Assembly (NCBI RefSeq): GCF_002776525.5
Contig: NC_045434.1
Location: forward strand, 191,627,117 to 191,691,116
Reading direction: 5' to 3'
DNA length: 64,000 bases
Source of the DNA: Piliocolobus tephrosceles
Lineage: Eukaryota > Chordata > Mammalia > Primates > Cercopithecidae
Shown: one piece after another, positions 44,936 to 56,046 of the stretch
Layout of the letters: each line of letters starts with the position of its first letter
How positions within the stretch are numbered: position 1 is the stretch's first letter
Notes under the pieces: generated by a model
What the model was told of the DNA's origin: nothing
Database searches by the model: none
The model's input: the letters and a program-made list of their open reading frames with translations, nothing else
Translations under genes and position numbers: made by a program

Positions 44936-45457
44936 TTTTAGCCTGGGTAGGCCAGGTGCAGTGACTCACGTCTGTAATCCCAACACTTTGGGAGGCCAAC
45001 GTGGTGGATCACGAGGTCAGGAGATTGAGACCATCCTGGCTAACACGGTGAAACCCCATCTCTACTAAAAATACAAAAAAATTAACGGCTTGGTGGCAGG
45101 CGCCTATAGTCCCAGCTACTCGGGAGGCTGAGTCAGGAGAATGGCGTGAACCTGGGAGGCGGAGGGAGCTTGCAGTGAGCCGAGATCGTGCCCCTCCAGC
45201 CTGGGCAACAGAGCGAGATTCCGTCTCAAAAAATTTTTTTTTAGCCTGAGTAACAGGGAGACCTCATCTCTATAAGAAAATTAAAAAGTCAGCCAGGCAT
45301 GGTGGCATATCTGTAGTCCCAGCTACTCAGGCAGCTGAGGTGGGAGGACCACTTGAACCTGGCAGGTCAAGGCTGCCGTGAGCCATGTTTGTGACATTGC
45401 ATTCCAGCCTGGTTGACAGAGTGAGGCATTGTCTCAAAAAGAGAAAAGGGAAAAAAA
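44936..45457 (+). mobile_element. 5'-truncated Alu, forward, interrupted by another Alu
   Basis: Outer element seen at 44940-44949 ('agcctgggta') and 45240-45457. 'ttttagcctg' is duplicated around the inserted copy. Confidence 0.8.
44950..45230 (+). mobile_element. Alu, forward, inserted into an older Alu
   Basis: Y-like copy with a 4-base duplication (ggcggagggagcttg) and part of the end lost. Confidence 0.93.
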
Positions 45458-45461
45458 TATA

Positions 45462-45499
<38 letters not shown>
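45458..45499. repeat. TG/TA microsatellite
   Basis: Pure TG from 45462 to 45486, then TA, on the tail of an Alu. Confidence 0.94.
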
Positions 45500-45589
45500 A
45501 TTTTAAATCATTTTAAATAGCTATATAAATTCTCTCAATAAGTATATGCTTTAATAATTACTGCTATGTTTAGACTGGTTCCCTCTTTT

Positions 45590-45740
45590 CCTATTACAGT
45601 ACCAGGTTAAAGATCTTTGTTAACAAATCTATGCCCATATTTCTCATGATTAGCTTAGGTAAAATTCCTAGAAGTGGAATTACCAGATCAAAGGGCATGA
45701 ATATTAATCAAACCCATATTACATATTGTCAGATGTCCAG
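45590..45740. repeat. L1M 3'-type fragment
   Basis: 'aattcctagaagtggaatta' and 'ccagatcaaagggcatgaa' match the old L1 3' block. Confidence 0.6.
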
Positions 45741-46362
45741 AAAAGTCAAATAAAGCAAGGTAAAGTTGTGTTTGTTTGTGTGCGTGTTTTAAAGAAGGGT
45801 AAGAATCATCTTAAAGAACCTAGCTGCAGCAGTACTGTTTCTGCTATTTTACCACTTGTATGACTAAGGGCAGTTTCTCACATTATAAATATTTGTATGT
45901 AATGCCTGTGTCATATTTTTGATACTGTGCTAGATGCTCAAGGGATTATTTTTAGGGAGATAAGACAAATCACCATAGCACTGTTAATAAGGTACGGTTT
46001 GGTACTTGGCGGGTGTTACTTCAGATGTTAAGGAGAGTGTAGAAAGTCGTGTCTAGCATGGTTTTTGAACAGTAGTCTGCATTTCTGCAATGCCTAGTGC
46101 ATTGCAAAGGGAGAGCGAATCAACTAGAGAAGTAATCTCAGGTTAAAGTTTTCCCCTTTGTTTAAGTAATTTCTACACCCTCAGTTCATGGAGACTAACA
46201 CTGTAGGCGTGCCTGGTAGCTGATGCTTCTCCTCTGAACATCTCTCTCTCTCTTTTTTAATCTTTAGCTTTAAAGATCATCTGCGTTTTCTTCTGAAATA
46301 AAAGATATCCACCCATTTGGCCATATTTATTTATTCTTTAGCAGTTGAAGTATTAAATGATG
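45741..46362 (+). other. PUM1: Intron 2, non-Alu block
   Basis: Nothing recognised. Confidence 0.5.
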
Positions 46363-46365
46363 GCA

Positions 46366-46693
46366 ATTTTTTTTTTTTTTTTTAGACGGAGTCTCACTCT
46401 GTTGCCCAGGCTGAAGTGCAGTGGCACCATCTCGGCTCACTGCAACTTCCGCCTCCCAGGTTCATGCCATTCTCCTGCCTCAGCCTCCTGAGAAGCCGGG
46501 ACTACAGGCCCCTGCCACCACGCCCGGCTAATTTTTTTGTATATTTTAGTAGAGATGGGGTTTCACCGTGTTAGCCAGGATGGTCTCCTGACCTCCTGAA
46601 CGTGTTAGCCAAGATCATCTCCTGACCTCATGATCTGCCCGCCTCGGCCTCCCAAAGTGCTGGGATTACAGGCATGAGCCACCGCGCCCAGCC
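46366..46693 (-). mobile_element. Alu, reverse, with 34-bp internal duplication
   Basis: Positions 46567-46600 and 46601-46634 are imperfect tandem copies. 'aatgatg' flanks the element. Confidence 0.94.
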
Positions 46694-46744
46694 CTGAATG
46701 ATGCCAGGTTTTATTTTAAATCCTGAATAATCTTATATTCCTTC

Positions 46745-47018
46745 TTTTTTTTTTTGAGACTGAATCGTGCTTTGTCACCTGGGCTGGAGCGCAGTGGTGC
46801 AATCTTGGCTGCCTCCCCGTTTCAAGCAATTCTCCTACCTCAGCCTCCTGAGTAGCCGGGAATACAGGCGCCTGCCACCATGCCCAGCTAATTTTTTGTA
46901 TTTTTAGTAGAGGCAAGGTTTCACCATGTTGGCCAGGCTGGTCTCAAACTCCTGACCTCAAGTGATTCGCTTGCCTCGGCCTCCAAGTGCTGGGAGGCAT
47001 GAGCAACTGCACCCAGCC
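46745..47018 (-). mobile_element. Alu, reverse
   Basis: Lacks 'attacagg' near its end. 'tatattc' before and after. Confidence 0.94.
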
Positions 47019-47907
47019 TATATTCATTATGTTTTAGATGTTTAGCTTTCTCATGGGGAAATAGATACCCAGGCCTAAACCTTTTCACTGTCCACCTGCT
47101 AGTCTTGGAAAAGAATTTTAATGAAGTGTTGCCGATACTTAGACAGTTTCTGTCATGTCAGCAGAGAAATATCAACAGTAGTGATTGTAAAGTGGCTAGT
47201 CTTAAAATCCAAGTGTTACAATCTTTGATCTACTGCTCAGTTTATTTCAATCTGATCTATATTATTTTCTAGCTCTTCTTGTTTATTGCTGAATAGTCGA
47301 TGCATGGTTTTTCTTTGTAGGATGTTGTGGCTTCATAAAGAGTGAAAAATCTCACACTGAAGATTGTCTTTTAGTTTCTTCTGACCATAACCCCTTGTTT
47401 AAGTCTTGTGTACAGTACACTGGTTGGTATCTGTTCTCAGCACAAAAAACTATGTGAAGCCAGTGTTCAGGGAAGAAACCACAACCATGGTAATCAACAG
47501 TATCTTTACCTTCTCTCATATGGTTATCTGACTCATCAATTACTCTTATCTTCGTCTAAAATGGGGCAGTCAATCATACTCTTCTTCTTCATCATAGCCA
47601 TCATACAACTGCCCTTGTGCTGAACCACCACATTAATGTATTTTAGGCCTGGTCTTGATGTAAGTTCTTTGCCTTGTGTGGTTTTTCCTGCCCTTCGTGT
47701 CCTCTTGAGTGTAGCTCCAAAGACCTAAACATGTCCTCATGTATAGCCAGGATCTTTATAGCATTCTTCTAAACAGAACGTTGAGTGGCTCCCCATTGGA
47801 GAGCTCGAGGCCCCAGAGCTCTCCGAATACCTGCCTCCCCTGCTGTCCAATACCATTTTTAGCTGTGTGCCCTGACTAGGGAGCAGGATGTTTGCCTGAA
47901 CATACTT
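47019..47907 (+). other. PUM1: Intron 2, non-Alu block, unclassified
   Basis: About 890 bases, CT-rich in parts, with no repeat family, exon or clear retrogene that I can name. Confidence 0.5.
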
Positions 47908-48027
47908 TTTGTAGAGATGAGAGTCTTGCTGTGCTGCCCAAACTGATCTTGAACTCCTGGCCTCACCTCAAAAGTACTGGCCTCGAAAGTACTGGCCATG
48001 TAGAGGTGTGAGCCACCCTGTCCAGTC
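47908..48027 (-). mobile_element. Alu monomer, reverse
   Basis: 'gtagagatgagagtcttgct' to 'gtgtgagccaccctgtcc', with 'aaagtactggcc' duplicated inside. Confidence 0.82.
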
Positions 48028-48087
48028 TGCTCTTGCCTTTGATGACAATAAGAACAAGTGGTAAAAGGCATAAGGAGCTGAATTTGG

Positions 48088-48375
48088 GCCGGGCACAGTG
48101 GCTCACACCTGTAATCCCAGCACTTTGGGAGGCCGAGGCAGGCGGATCATGAGGTCGGAGTTTGAGACCAGCCTGGCTAACATGGTGAAACCCCGTCTTT
48201 ACTAAAAATACAAAAAATTAGCCAGGTGCAGTGGCACGTGCCCATAGTCCCAGCTACTCAGGAGACTGAGGTAGGAGAATTGCTTGAACCCGGGAAGCAG
48301 AGGTTGCAGTGAGCCAAGGTAGTGCCACTGCATTTCAGCCTGGGCAACAGAGTGAGACTGTCTCAAAAAAAAAAA
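48088..48375 (+). mobile_element. Alu, forward
   Basis: 'agctgaatttg' before and 'agctgagtttg' after. Confidence 0.95.
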
Positions 48376-48530
48376 GCTGAGTTTGAATACTATTTCAGAT
48401 CTTTATCAGTTATGTGATTTTGGACAAGTAATTTCTGTAAACCTTGGTTTCCTCATATATAAAATGGAATATTGTCTGTTTTGCAGCACAGTTTCTGGTG
48501 TTTAGTGTCGTTGTTATTGACAGTTAATAA
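48376..48530 (-). repeat. MIR, reverse
   Basis: 'ttatgtgattttggacaag' and 'ggtttcctcatatataaaat' are the MIR antisense core. Confidence 0.78.
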
Positions 48531-48868
48531 ATGATACAAACATTCATTGATAACATCATGCAGTAGGTTTTGCAGCCATTTATACCATAAGAGGTTTTTG
48601 GGTTTTTTTTTCCCCTCCAGTAATTAGGAAAGAATGATTTATCTATATTTTGTTTAAGGACTGTAATAACTTCTTGCTTTGCTTTTCTTTTCTGTTTTTT
48701 TTTTTTTTTTGAGACGGAGCTTCACTCTTGTTGCCCAGGCTGGAGTGCAGTGGTGCGATCTCGGTTCTCTACAACCTCTGCCTGCCAGGTTCGAGCAGTT
48801 ATCCTGCCTCAGCCTCCTGAGTAGCTGGGATTACAGGTGCATGCCACCACGCCTGGTTAATTTTGTAT

Positions 48869-49475
48869 ATTTTATTTTTTTTTTGGAGACAGAGTCTTGC
48901 CCTGTTGCCCAGGCTGGAGTGCAGAGACGCGATCTCGACTCACTGCAAGCTCCGCCTCCTGGGTTCACGCCATTCTCTTTTTTTTTTTTTTGAGATGGAG
49001 TCTTGCTCTGTTGCCCGGGCTAGAGTGCAGTGGCCGGATCTCAGCTCACTGCGAGCTCCGCCTCCCGGGTTTACGCCATTCTCCTGCCTCAGCCTCTGGA
49101 GTAGCTGGGACTACAGGCGCCCGCCACCTCGCCCGGCTAGTTTTTTTGTGTTTTTAGTAGAGACGGGGTTTCACCGTGTTAGCCTGGATGGTCTCGATCT
49201 CCTGACCTCGTGATCCGCCCGTCTCGGCCTCCCAAAGTGCTGGGATTACAGGCTTGAGCCACCGTGCCCGGCCTTATGCCATTCTCTTGCCTCAGCCTCC
49301 CGAGTAGCTGGGACTACAGGCGTCCGCCACCATGCCCAGCTAATTTTTTGTATTTTCAGTAGAGATGGGGTTTCACCGTGTTAGCCAGGATGGTCTCAAT
49401 CTCCTGACTTCATGATCTGCCCGCCTCGGTCTCCCAAAGTGCTGGGATTACAGGTGTGAGCCACCGCGCCTGGCC
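48869..49475 (-). mobile_element. Middle Alu of the nest, reverse
   Basis: Pieces 48869-48979 and 49274-49475 join. Target duplication 'taattttgtat' at 48858-48868 and 49476-49486. Confidence 0.94.
48980..49273 (-). mobile_element. Inner Alu of the nest, reverse, Old World monkey type
   Basis: 'gtggccggatctcagctcac' and 'ggcttgagcc'. 'gccattctctt' at 48969-48979 and 49278-49288 (possibly four bases longer with C-to-T changes). Confidence 0.95.
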
Positions 49476-49671
49476 TAATTTTGTATTTTTAGTAGAGATG
49501 GGGTTTCTCCATGTTGGTCAGGCTGGTCTCAACCTCCTGACCTCAGGTGATCTGCCTGTCTCGACCTTCCAGAGTGCTGGGATTACAGATGTGAGCCACT
49601 GCGCCCCATCAACTTCTTGCTTTGCTTACAAAATGGGAATAACAGTACCTGTGTTTTCGGGGTAGTTGTGA

Positions 49672-49921
49672 CTTTTTTTTTCTTTTTAGACAGAGTCTTG
49701 TTTTGTCACCCAGGCTGGAGTGCAGTGGTGCAGTCTCTGCTCACTGTACCCTCTGCCTCTTGGGCTCAAGTGATTCTTGTACCTCAGCCTCCCAAGTAGC
49801 TGGGATTACAGGCACGCGCCATCATGCCCGGCTGATTTTTGTATTTTTAGTAGAGACAGGATTTTCTCATGTTGCCCAGGCTGGTCGCAGGCTCAAGGGA
49901 CCCACTTATCTCAGCCTTCTG
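49672..49921 (-). mobile_element. Alu, reverse, right side shortened
   Basis: Ends early after 'cacttatctcagccttctgt'. 'gtagttgtgact' before and 'gtagttatgact' after. Confidence 0.92.
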
Positions 49922-49935
49922 TGTAGTTATGACTA

Positions 49936-50577
49936 TTAAAAGAGATGATGAAGTGTATAAAGTATTTATACGATCAGGACCAGACACAAAGTAAGTCTTA
50001 GTAATAGTAGTTGTTATTAATACAGATATGTCGTGTGCAGAAGATGCTGTAGAATAGACTTACTAGGTTTTTTTTCCCTTTGATGATTAAATTCAAATTA
50101 GATTAATTCTTATATTCTCTTTCCTTTTCTCATTGTTCAAGTTTCTTCTCTTTGCCTGCCATTTTCTCACTGGTATCTCTTTTCCATAATGGTTCTTGGC
50201 ATCAACTATTCTGATTATATTGTTCTGATCTCTTTTAGTGAAACGGAACCATTATGATCTAGGTTTCTGTATGCAAAAAATCCTTGAGAACAAAAGTAGG
50301 TGTGGAGATGAATAGCCTATCTTTATGAGGAAATAATCTAGGAGAGGCAGTTTTATTATTAAAGTATGAAAATCTACTCTAGTTAACAAAAATTCAGGGT
50401 ATTTAATGAAAGAACACTAAGGACTCTCTGAATCCCAGAGCAAGAAATATATACGTGTGCTTCCTGAATACTTGGAGGCTTTCTGTTTTTTTTAGGGGCA
50501 CAGTAGTCCATTGTCTCTGCTTCTTTCAGCACATTTCTTTCTCCATGTTGACTGCTACCTTTTGCTTATACATCAGT
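49936..50577 (+). other. PUM1: Intron 2, non-Alu block
   Basis: Nothing recognised. Confidence 0.5.
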
Positions 50578-50710
50578 TAGCCGCCACACCGGGTAATTTT
50601 TGGTAGAGATGGGGTTTCACCGTGTTGGCCATGCTGGTCTTCAACTGGTAATCTCGGGTGATCCGTCCACCTCGGCCTCCCAAAGTTCTGTGATTACAGG
50701 TGTGAGCCTG
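50578..50710 (-). mobile_element. Alu half, reverse
   Basis: Only the part from 'gccgccacaccgggtaattt' to 'cacaggtgtgagcc'-like sequence. Confidence 0.85.
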
Positions 50711-51135
50711 TAAATTTGTTTTAATATAGACATTTTCAGTGTGATTTAATGAACTCCCCAACTCAGTGATACTTTTGTAACTGAGTTTGCTTTCTGTAAT
50801 CAAGCAACAGACAACTAGTCAAATCGGCTCCAGTAAAGGGATGTTCATTGTAAAGACACACTGAGAAGTTCAGGACAAGAATGCCAGCAAAGCAAGTACA
50901 AGAACTGAACCAGAATGCTAGCAAAACCTGTGTTGTTTTTAGTGGTTTTATTCCAGAATGCATGGTCTAACATAGTGTTTGCTTTATTCTGTTTGAGATT
51001 CAGTGTTCAATAATACCTGCTTGAAAAATTAATAAATTGTAATTATTCAAATAATTGATATTTCTATTTGGATCATTAACTTCTTACAATTCAGAATTCC
51101 TTTGTGCCCACGTCTGTTTAAATTTATTTTCTGTG
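50711..51135 (+). other. PUM1: Intron 2, non-Alu block
   Basis: Nothing recognised. Confidence 0.5.
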
Positions 51136-51406
51136 GCTGGGTGCAGTGGCTAATACCTGTTATCCCAGCACCTTAGAAGGCGGGAGGATTGCTTGAGGTC
51201 AGGAATTCGAAACCAGCCTAGACAACATAGTGAGACCTTGTCTCTACAAAAAAATAAAAAACAATTAGTTGGGTATGGTGGTGTGTGTCTGTAGTCCTGG
51301 CTATTTGGGAGGCTGAGATGGGAGTTTGAGGCTATAGTGAGCTGTCATTGCGCCACTGCATTCCAGCCTAGGTAACAGAGCCAGACCCTGTCTCAAAAAA
51401 ATAAAA
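51136..51406 (+). mobile_element. Alu, forward
   Basis: Older copy with deletions in both arms. Confidence 0.92.
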
Positions 51407-51408
51407 TA

Positions 51409-51712
51409 GGCTGGGCGTGGTGGCTAACACCTGTAAGCCCAGAACTTTGGGAGGCCGTGCTGGAGGATCACTCGGGCTCAGGGCTTTGAGACCTGCCAGG
51501 GCAACATGGTGAAACCCCATCTTCTACAAAAAATACGAAAATTAGCTGGACATGGTGGCACGTACCTGTAGCCCCACCTGCTCAGGAGGCTGAGGTAGGA
51601 GGATCACTTGAGCTTGGGAGGTGGAGTTTGCGGTGAACCTAGATCCCATCACTGCGTCCAGCCCAGTCAACAGAGCCAGACTCCATCTCAAAAAAAAAAA
51701 AAAAAAAAAAAT
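51409..51712 (+). mobile_element. Alu, forward
   Basis: Starts at the end of the previous tail; 23-base A tail. Confidence 0.95.
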
Positions 51713-51849
51713 CAGTAAGGTTGTCTTCTAAAATTCCTTTATTTCTTGGCTTGATAACCAATATGGTCTCCTAATTCTCTTCCTAACCCTCTACTTAGAT
51801 TTCCGTCTTTTATTTCTACTAGTCTACACTGTAGTCATGGAAAATAACG

Positions 51850-52089
51850 TTTTTTTTTTTTTTTGTATGTTTTTTTAGAGACAGGGTTCAAGCGATTCTC
51901 CTGCCTCAGTCTCCCGAGTAGCTGAGACTACAGGCGTGTGCCATCACGCCCAGCTAATTTTTGTATTTTTAGTAGAGACGGAGTTTTGCCATGTTGGCCA
52001 GGCTGGTCTTTAACTTCTGATCTCAGGAGATCCGCCTGCCTTGGCCTCCCAAAGTGCTAGGATTACAGGTGTGAGCCACCATGCTCAGC
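51850..52089 (-). mobile_element. Alu, reverse, first arm partly missing
   Basis: Jumps from 'gagacagggtt' to 'caagcgattctcctgcc'. Confidence 0.9.
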
Positions 52090-52091
52090 AC

Positions 52092-52239
52092 ACTTTATTT
52101 TATTTTTGAAACAGGGTCTCCCTCTGTGGCCCAGGCAGGAGTGTAGTGGCGTGATCTTGGCTCATTGCAACCTCCATCTCCAGGGCTCAAGCAGTCCTGC
52201 TTTAGCCTCACGAGTAGCTGGGAATACAGGCACATGCCA
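52092..52239 (-). mobile_element. Alu, reverse, truncated
   Basis: First arm only, ending 'gggaatacaggcacatgcc'. Confidence 0.86.
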
Positions 52240-52327
52240 AAAGATTTGTAAAGTGATGCTTTTAATTTTTCAGTTTCCAGAATGTGGTAATATAGTTCCA
52301 GGTTTATCTATTTGATCAAAAACCTTA

Positions 52328-52562
52328 AAAAAAAAAAAAAAAAAAAAGACAGGATCCCACTCTTGCCCAGGCTGGAGTGCAGTGGCATGCTCATGGCTCA
52401 CTGCAGCTTCAAATTGCTATGTTGCCCATGCTGGAGTGTGACATCTGTTTACAGGCACAGTCGTAGTACACTGCAGCCTTGAACTCTTGGGCTCAAGCAG
52501 TCCTCCTACCTGAGCTTCCTGAATAGCTGAAACTACAGGTGCACGAGACTGCATCCAGCTAT
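52328..52562 (-). mobile_element. Diverged Alu, reverse, next to an A run
   Basis: Reverse Alu arms from 52347 ('gacaggatcccactcttgcc'). The head is a run of 21 A, not the T run expected on this strand. The middle is rearranged. Confidence 0.75.
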
Positions 52563-53067
52563 CTGTTTTGATTTTAGAATGTCCTATGTGGTAAAATACC
52601 AACTCAGTGTGCTAAATTATGGTTCTGGTTAGGGCAGAATCCATGTTCAAAAAAGAATGCAGGTATTGAGAATTACAGAAGAAAGTTCTGGGATCTGGAA
52701 ATGGGAAGAAACTCAGAAGCACAGATTATGTGTATGGATGATAGCCTTGGGTGGGATGAAGAATGGAATATAGAGTTAGGTTAGGCACTAAAGTTGTCAG
52801 CTCACTTCACCTCTTTAGTAAGGGGAGTGGGAGATGCCTTTATTGGGAGGAGCAGCAGCAGAGAAAGCCTGGGTTGGGATGAGGAAGTTACACATTTTTG
52901 GCAAGTGACCCAAAGAGAAAAGTAGGAAATGGTTTTGTGAAACCAGAGGAGATAGATAAGGTCAATCAGTTGAAAGGGGGTGTGAGGCGGGGGCTGGGTG
53001 GGGGGACATCGAGGGGAGATATTTTGCAAAAGCAAAAAAGGAATTAGTAAATAGTACTAGAAATTAG
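52563..53067 (+). other. PUM1: Intron 2, non-Alu block
   Basis: G-rich patch at about 52976-53016; otherwise nothing recognised. Confidence 0.5.
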
Positions 53068-53378
53068 GGCCTGGTGCAGTGGCTTATGCCTGTAATCCCA
53101 GCACTTAGGGAGGCTGGCACTTAGGGAGGTGGGTCGGTCATGTGAGATCAGGAGTTCGAGACCAGCCTGACCAACATGGTGAAACCTCGTCTCTACTAAA
53201 AATACACAAAAATTAGCCAGGTGTGGTGTGGCATGCGCTTGTAGTCCCAGCTACTTGGGAGGCTGCAGCAGGAGAATCACTTGAACCAGGGAGGCGGAGG
53301 TTGCAGTGAGCCAAGATCACGCCACTGTACTCCAGCCTGGGCGACAGAGCAAAAGTCTCAAAAAACAAAACAAAACAT
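53068..53378 (+). mobile_element. Alu, forward
   Basis: Has 'cacttagggaggctgg' followed by 'cacttagggaggtggg', a local duplication. Confidence 0.94.
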
Positions 53379-53881
53379 TAACCTGACACTCAAATAGATT
53401 TCTAGAGAAAAGGGAAGTGTAGAAGAAACTTGAAAGGCTTATTCTACCTTGATGGGAGCATTTACTCTAACTATAATCGACAGCTAGCTTTTCTCGTTTA
53501 TCATGGAAAATACTTCACTTTTCTAAAATATTTCTTACAAATATTTCTTACAGTGCCTTCATTCTTTGGTTTCTCTTGATTCCTGAACATCTTTTTCTGA
53601 GTATTTTGTTTCCTAGGAAGAATTTTGTCTGGAGAGTCTGCCCTGTGCCTGTGATTGTACAAAATACAGTTCCCAGTATAAATATATAAGTTCCCAAATA
53701 GTTAACAACTTTTGTGAGCAAATGACTTGGTTTATCTCATGTAGTCAACGAGGGTGAATGGTTTAAAGTGGAGTTTCTGCACTAATGAAACTCTCAGAAA
53801 TTGAGCCTCCTTTCTCAACAATTGACTATAAGAGGTAGGGCAGGAAGGTGGTATACAGGGATAGGGAAAGAGTATGGTTCT

Positions 53882-54012
53882 TGTATAAATGAGGCAGAGG
53901 GGAGATACCTTGAAAGAGGGGAGGGTGAGTAGAGAGAAAAAGAGAGGGAGAGAGGAGACCAGGCAGAGAGAGAGGACCAGGGGAGACAGGGAGAGAGAGT
54001 GCATACATCAAG
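53882..54012. repeat. GA-rich low-complexity tract
   Basis: Dense GAGA/GGGAGA runs on the + strand with few pyrimidines. Confidence 0.8.
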
Positions 54013-54254
54013 AGAGCATAGATAAATGGTGAAAGAGAATGGTGGCAGGAAGATAGTGTAGAAAGGAATGGAAAATGCTACAAGGGCAGGATGAGCAAGT
54101 TTTGAAGGTAGGGGAAGAGATAGTGAAAAGCAAAGGCAAGACCAAGAGAGCACATTCATCAAAACCCACAGCAGAAACTGACAGCAGTTTTATCTAGTAA
54201 AATAATAGAATACTGGAGGTGGAAACTTCCTTTGACTGCCAGAGGGCAGCTTGG

Positions 54255-54470
54255 TGGTACAGAAAGGGCCTTGAACTTTAAATTGGAAGACTTGGATTTA
54301 GATCCTGGCAGTGCCATTTAAGTGGTCTGAGCCTTAGTTTCCTCCTGTGCTCTTCCCTACTTAACAATGGTTGGAGAAGGCATTTCTCAGAGGATGAGTT
54401 TCCTAATCTCTAAAATGGGAGTAATCACTGTGAGATTGTTGTGATGGCTACATAAATATGCACAGCACAT
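54255..54470 (-). repeat. MIR, reverse
   Basis: Antisense MIR blocks 'cttggatttagatcctggc' and 'gagattgttgtgatggct', with an extra stretch between. Confidence 0.72.
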
Positions 54471-55089
54471 ACTTTTTTTCTTATTCTTCCTAGTTAGTTT
54501 CCTTGGGACATATAAATAGAATTTTCAGTATTTCTGGTTGAAACTATAGTTGTAGATTTTGGATTTCCAAGAAATGCCTAGCTCTATTTTTGCATTTGAT
54601 TTACATGCTTTGTCAATGTTAATGCTGGCCTAAAGGTTTATCATTTCATATAACATTTGTAGAGTTCCCAACGAACATCCTGTCTTCATCCTCCCTACAC
54701 TCCTTTATTTTCATTATATACAGTTTAGGAGTCTATTTACTGTGCTCATCTAAATAATGTAAATACTGTGTAAGATGATCATAGCTCCTATTTCAGGGCC
54801 TTTTTGAAACACAACAATATTATAAGCCTTGTCTGTCTCTTTGTGCTCATGTAACTAACTGAATTTTACTCTGAGTTTTATAAATTTCAGTGTTTAGTGA
54901 GCATTCCCAATCTTTTGTATCTTAGTGATACAGTGTATCTCATTTGTAGCATAGTATTGGCTGTGGGTTTTAAAAATATGTGATTGAAAACAATAATGCA
55001 ACTGTATCTTTATGCAGTGTTAGTTCTGACAGTTAAGATTCTTAGGTGATGTAATGTATAGGCAGCTAGGCGGCATGTTAATTAAATTC

Positions 55090-55345
55090 TTTTTTTTTTT
55101 TTTTTTTCCGGAGCCTGTCTTACCCAGGCTGGAGTGTAGTAGCTTGATTTCTGCTCACTGGAGCCTCGACTGCCCGGGTGCAGGCTATCTTCCCACCTCA
55201 GCCTCAGCCTCTGGAGTAGCTGGGACCATAGGTGTGCACCACTATGCCCGGCTATTTTATTTTTATTTTTAAAAGTTTTATTTGTAGAGATGGAGTACTT
55301 TATTGCCCAGACTGGTCTTGAACTCGTGAGCTTTAGTGATCTTGC
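55090..55345 (-). mobile_element. Alu, reverse, diverged, end missing
   Basis: 'taaattctt' before and 'aaaattctt' after. Ends at 'tagtgatcttgcctc'. Confidence 0.87.
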
Positions 55346-55552
55346 CTCAAATAAAATTCTTAAACTGATTCTCTTAACTGTATTCTGGCTCATGTTCTCC
55401 ATACTCTTCTCTCATTGCTTGGCCCTAACTTGACCCTCTTTACGTTTATCCAGTGGTAGAAATTGTAAACTGACATTGGAAGGTAGTGGAGATCAGAGGG
55501 AGGAGTTTAAGAGAAACTCCTGCTTCAGGTAGTCAACATTGTTGTTGTTGTT

Positions 55553-55834
55553 GTTTTTTTTTTTTGGAGACAGAATCTCACTCTGTCGCCCAGGCTGGAG
55601 TGCAATGGCGTGGTGTTGGCTCACCGCAACCTCCGCCTCCTGCCTTCAAGTGATTGTCCCACCTCAACCTCCTGGGATTACAGGTGTCTGCCACCATGCC
55701 CGGCTAATTTTTGTGTTTTTTTGTAGATATCACCATGTTGGCCAGGTTGATCTCGAACTCCTGACCTCAAGTGATCCTCCCGCCTTGGCCTCCCAAAATG
55801 CTGGGATTATAGACTTGAGCCACCGCATCCAGCC
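55553..55834 (-). mobile_element. Alu, reverse
   Basis: Preceded by GTT repeats. Full dimer with small deletions. Confidence 0.94.
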
Positions 55835-56046
55835 TTTTTTTTTTTTTTTTTTGAAAAAGGATCTCGTTCTGTTACCTAGATTGGAGTGCAGTGGTGCGAT
55901 CACGACTCACTGCAGCCTCTAGCTCCTGGGCTTACGTGATCCTCCCACCTCAGCCTCCTGAGTATCTGGGTGTGTGCCACCACAGCCCAACTAATTTTTA
56001 TATTTTTTGTAGAGAGGGCAATTTTGCCATGTTCCCCAGGCTGGGA
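55835..56046 (-). mobile_element. Alu, reverse, truncated
   Basis: Directly follows the previous copy; stops at 'catgttccccaggctggg'. Last Alu before exon 3. Confidence 0.88.

Larger units (their letters stand above)
48685..49610 (-). mobile_element. Outer Alu of a three-deep nest, reverse
   Basis: Pieces 48685-48868 and 49476-49610 join. Exact 17-base target duplication 'aacttcttgctttgctt' at 48668-48684 and 49611-49627. Confidence 0.95.
53379..55080 (+). other. PUM1: Intron 2, 1.7-kb Alu-free block
   Basis: Purine-rich tract at 53882-54175 and a reverse MIR at 54255-54470 ('tttagatcctggcagtgcc', 'taatctctaaaatgggag'). No exon is recognised. Confidence 0.6.

Noticed and set aside
53732..54162. 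Overlapping minus-strand frames rich in Leu, Ser and Pro
   Set aside because: Produced by the low-complexity GA/CT tract.
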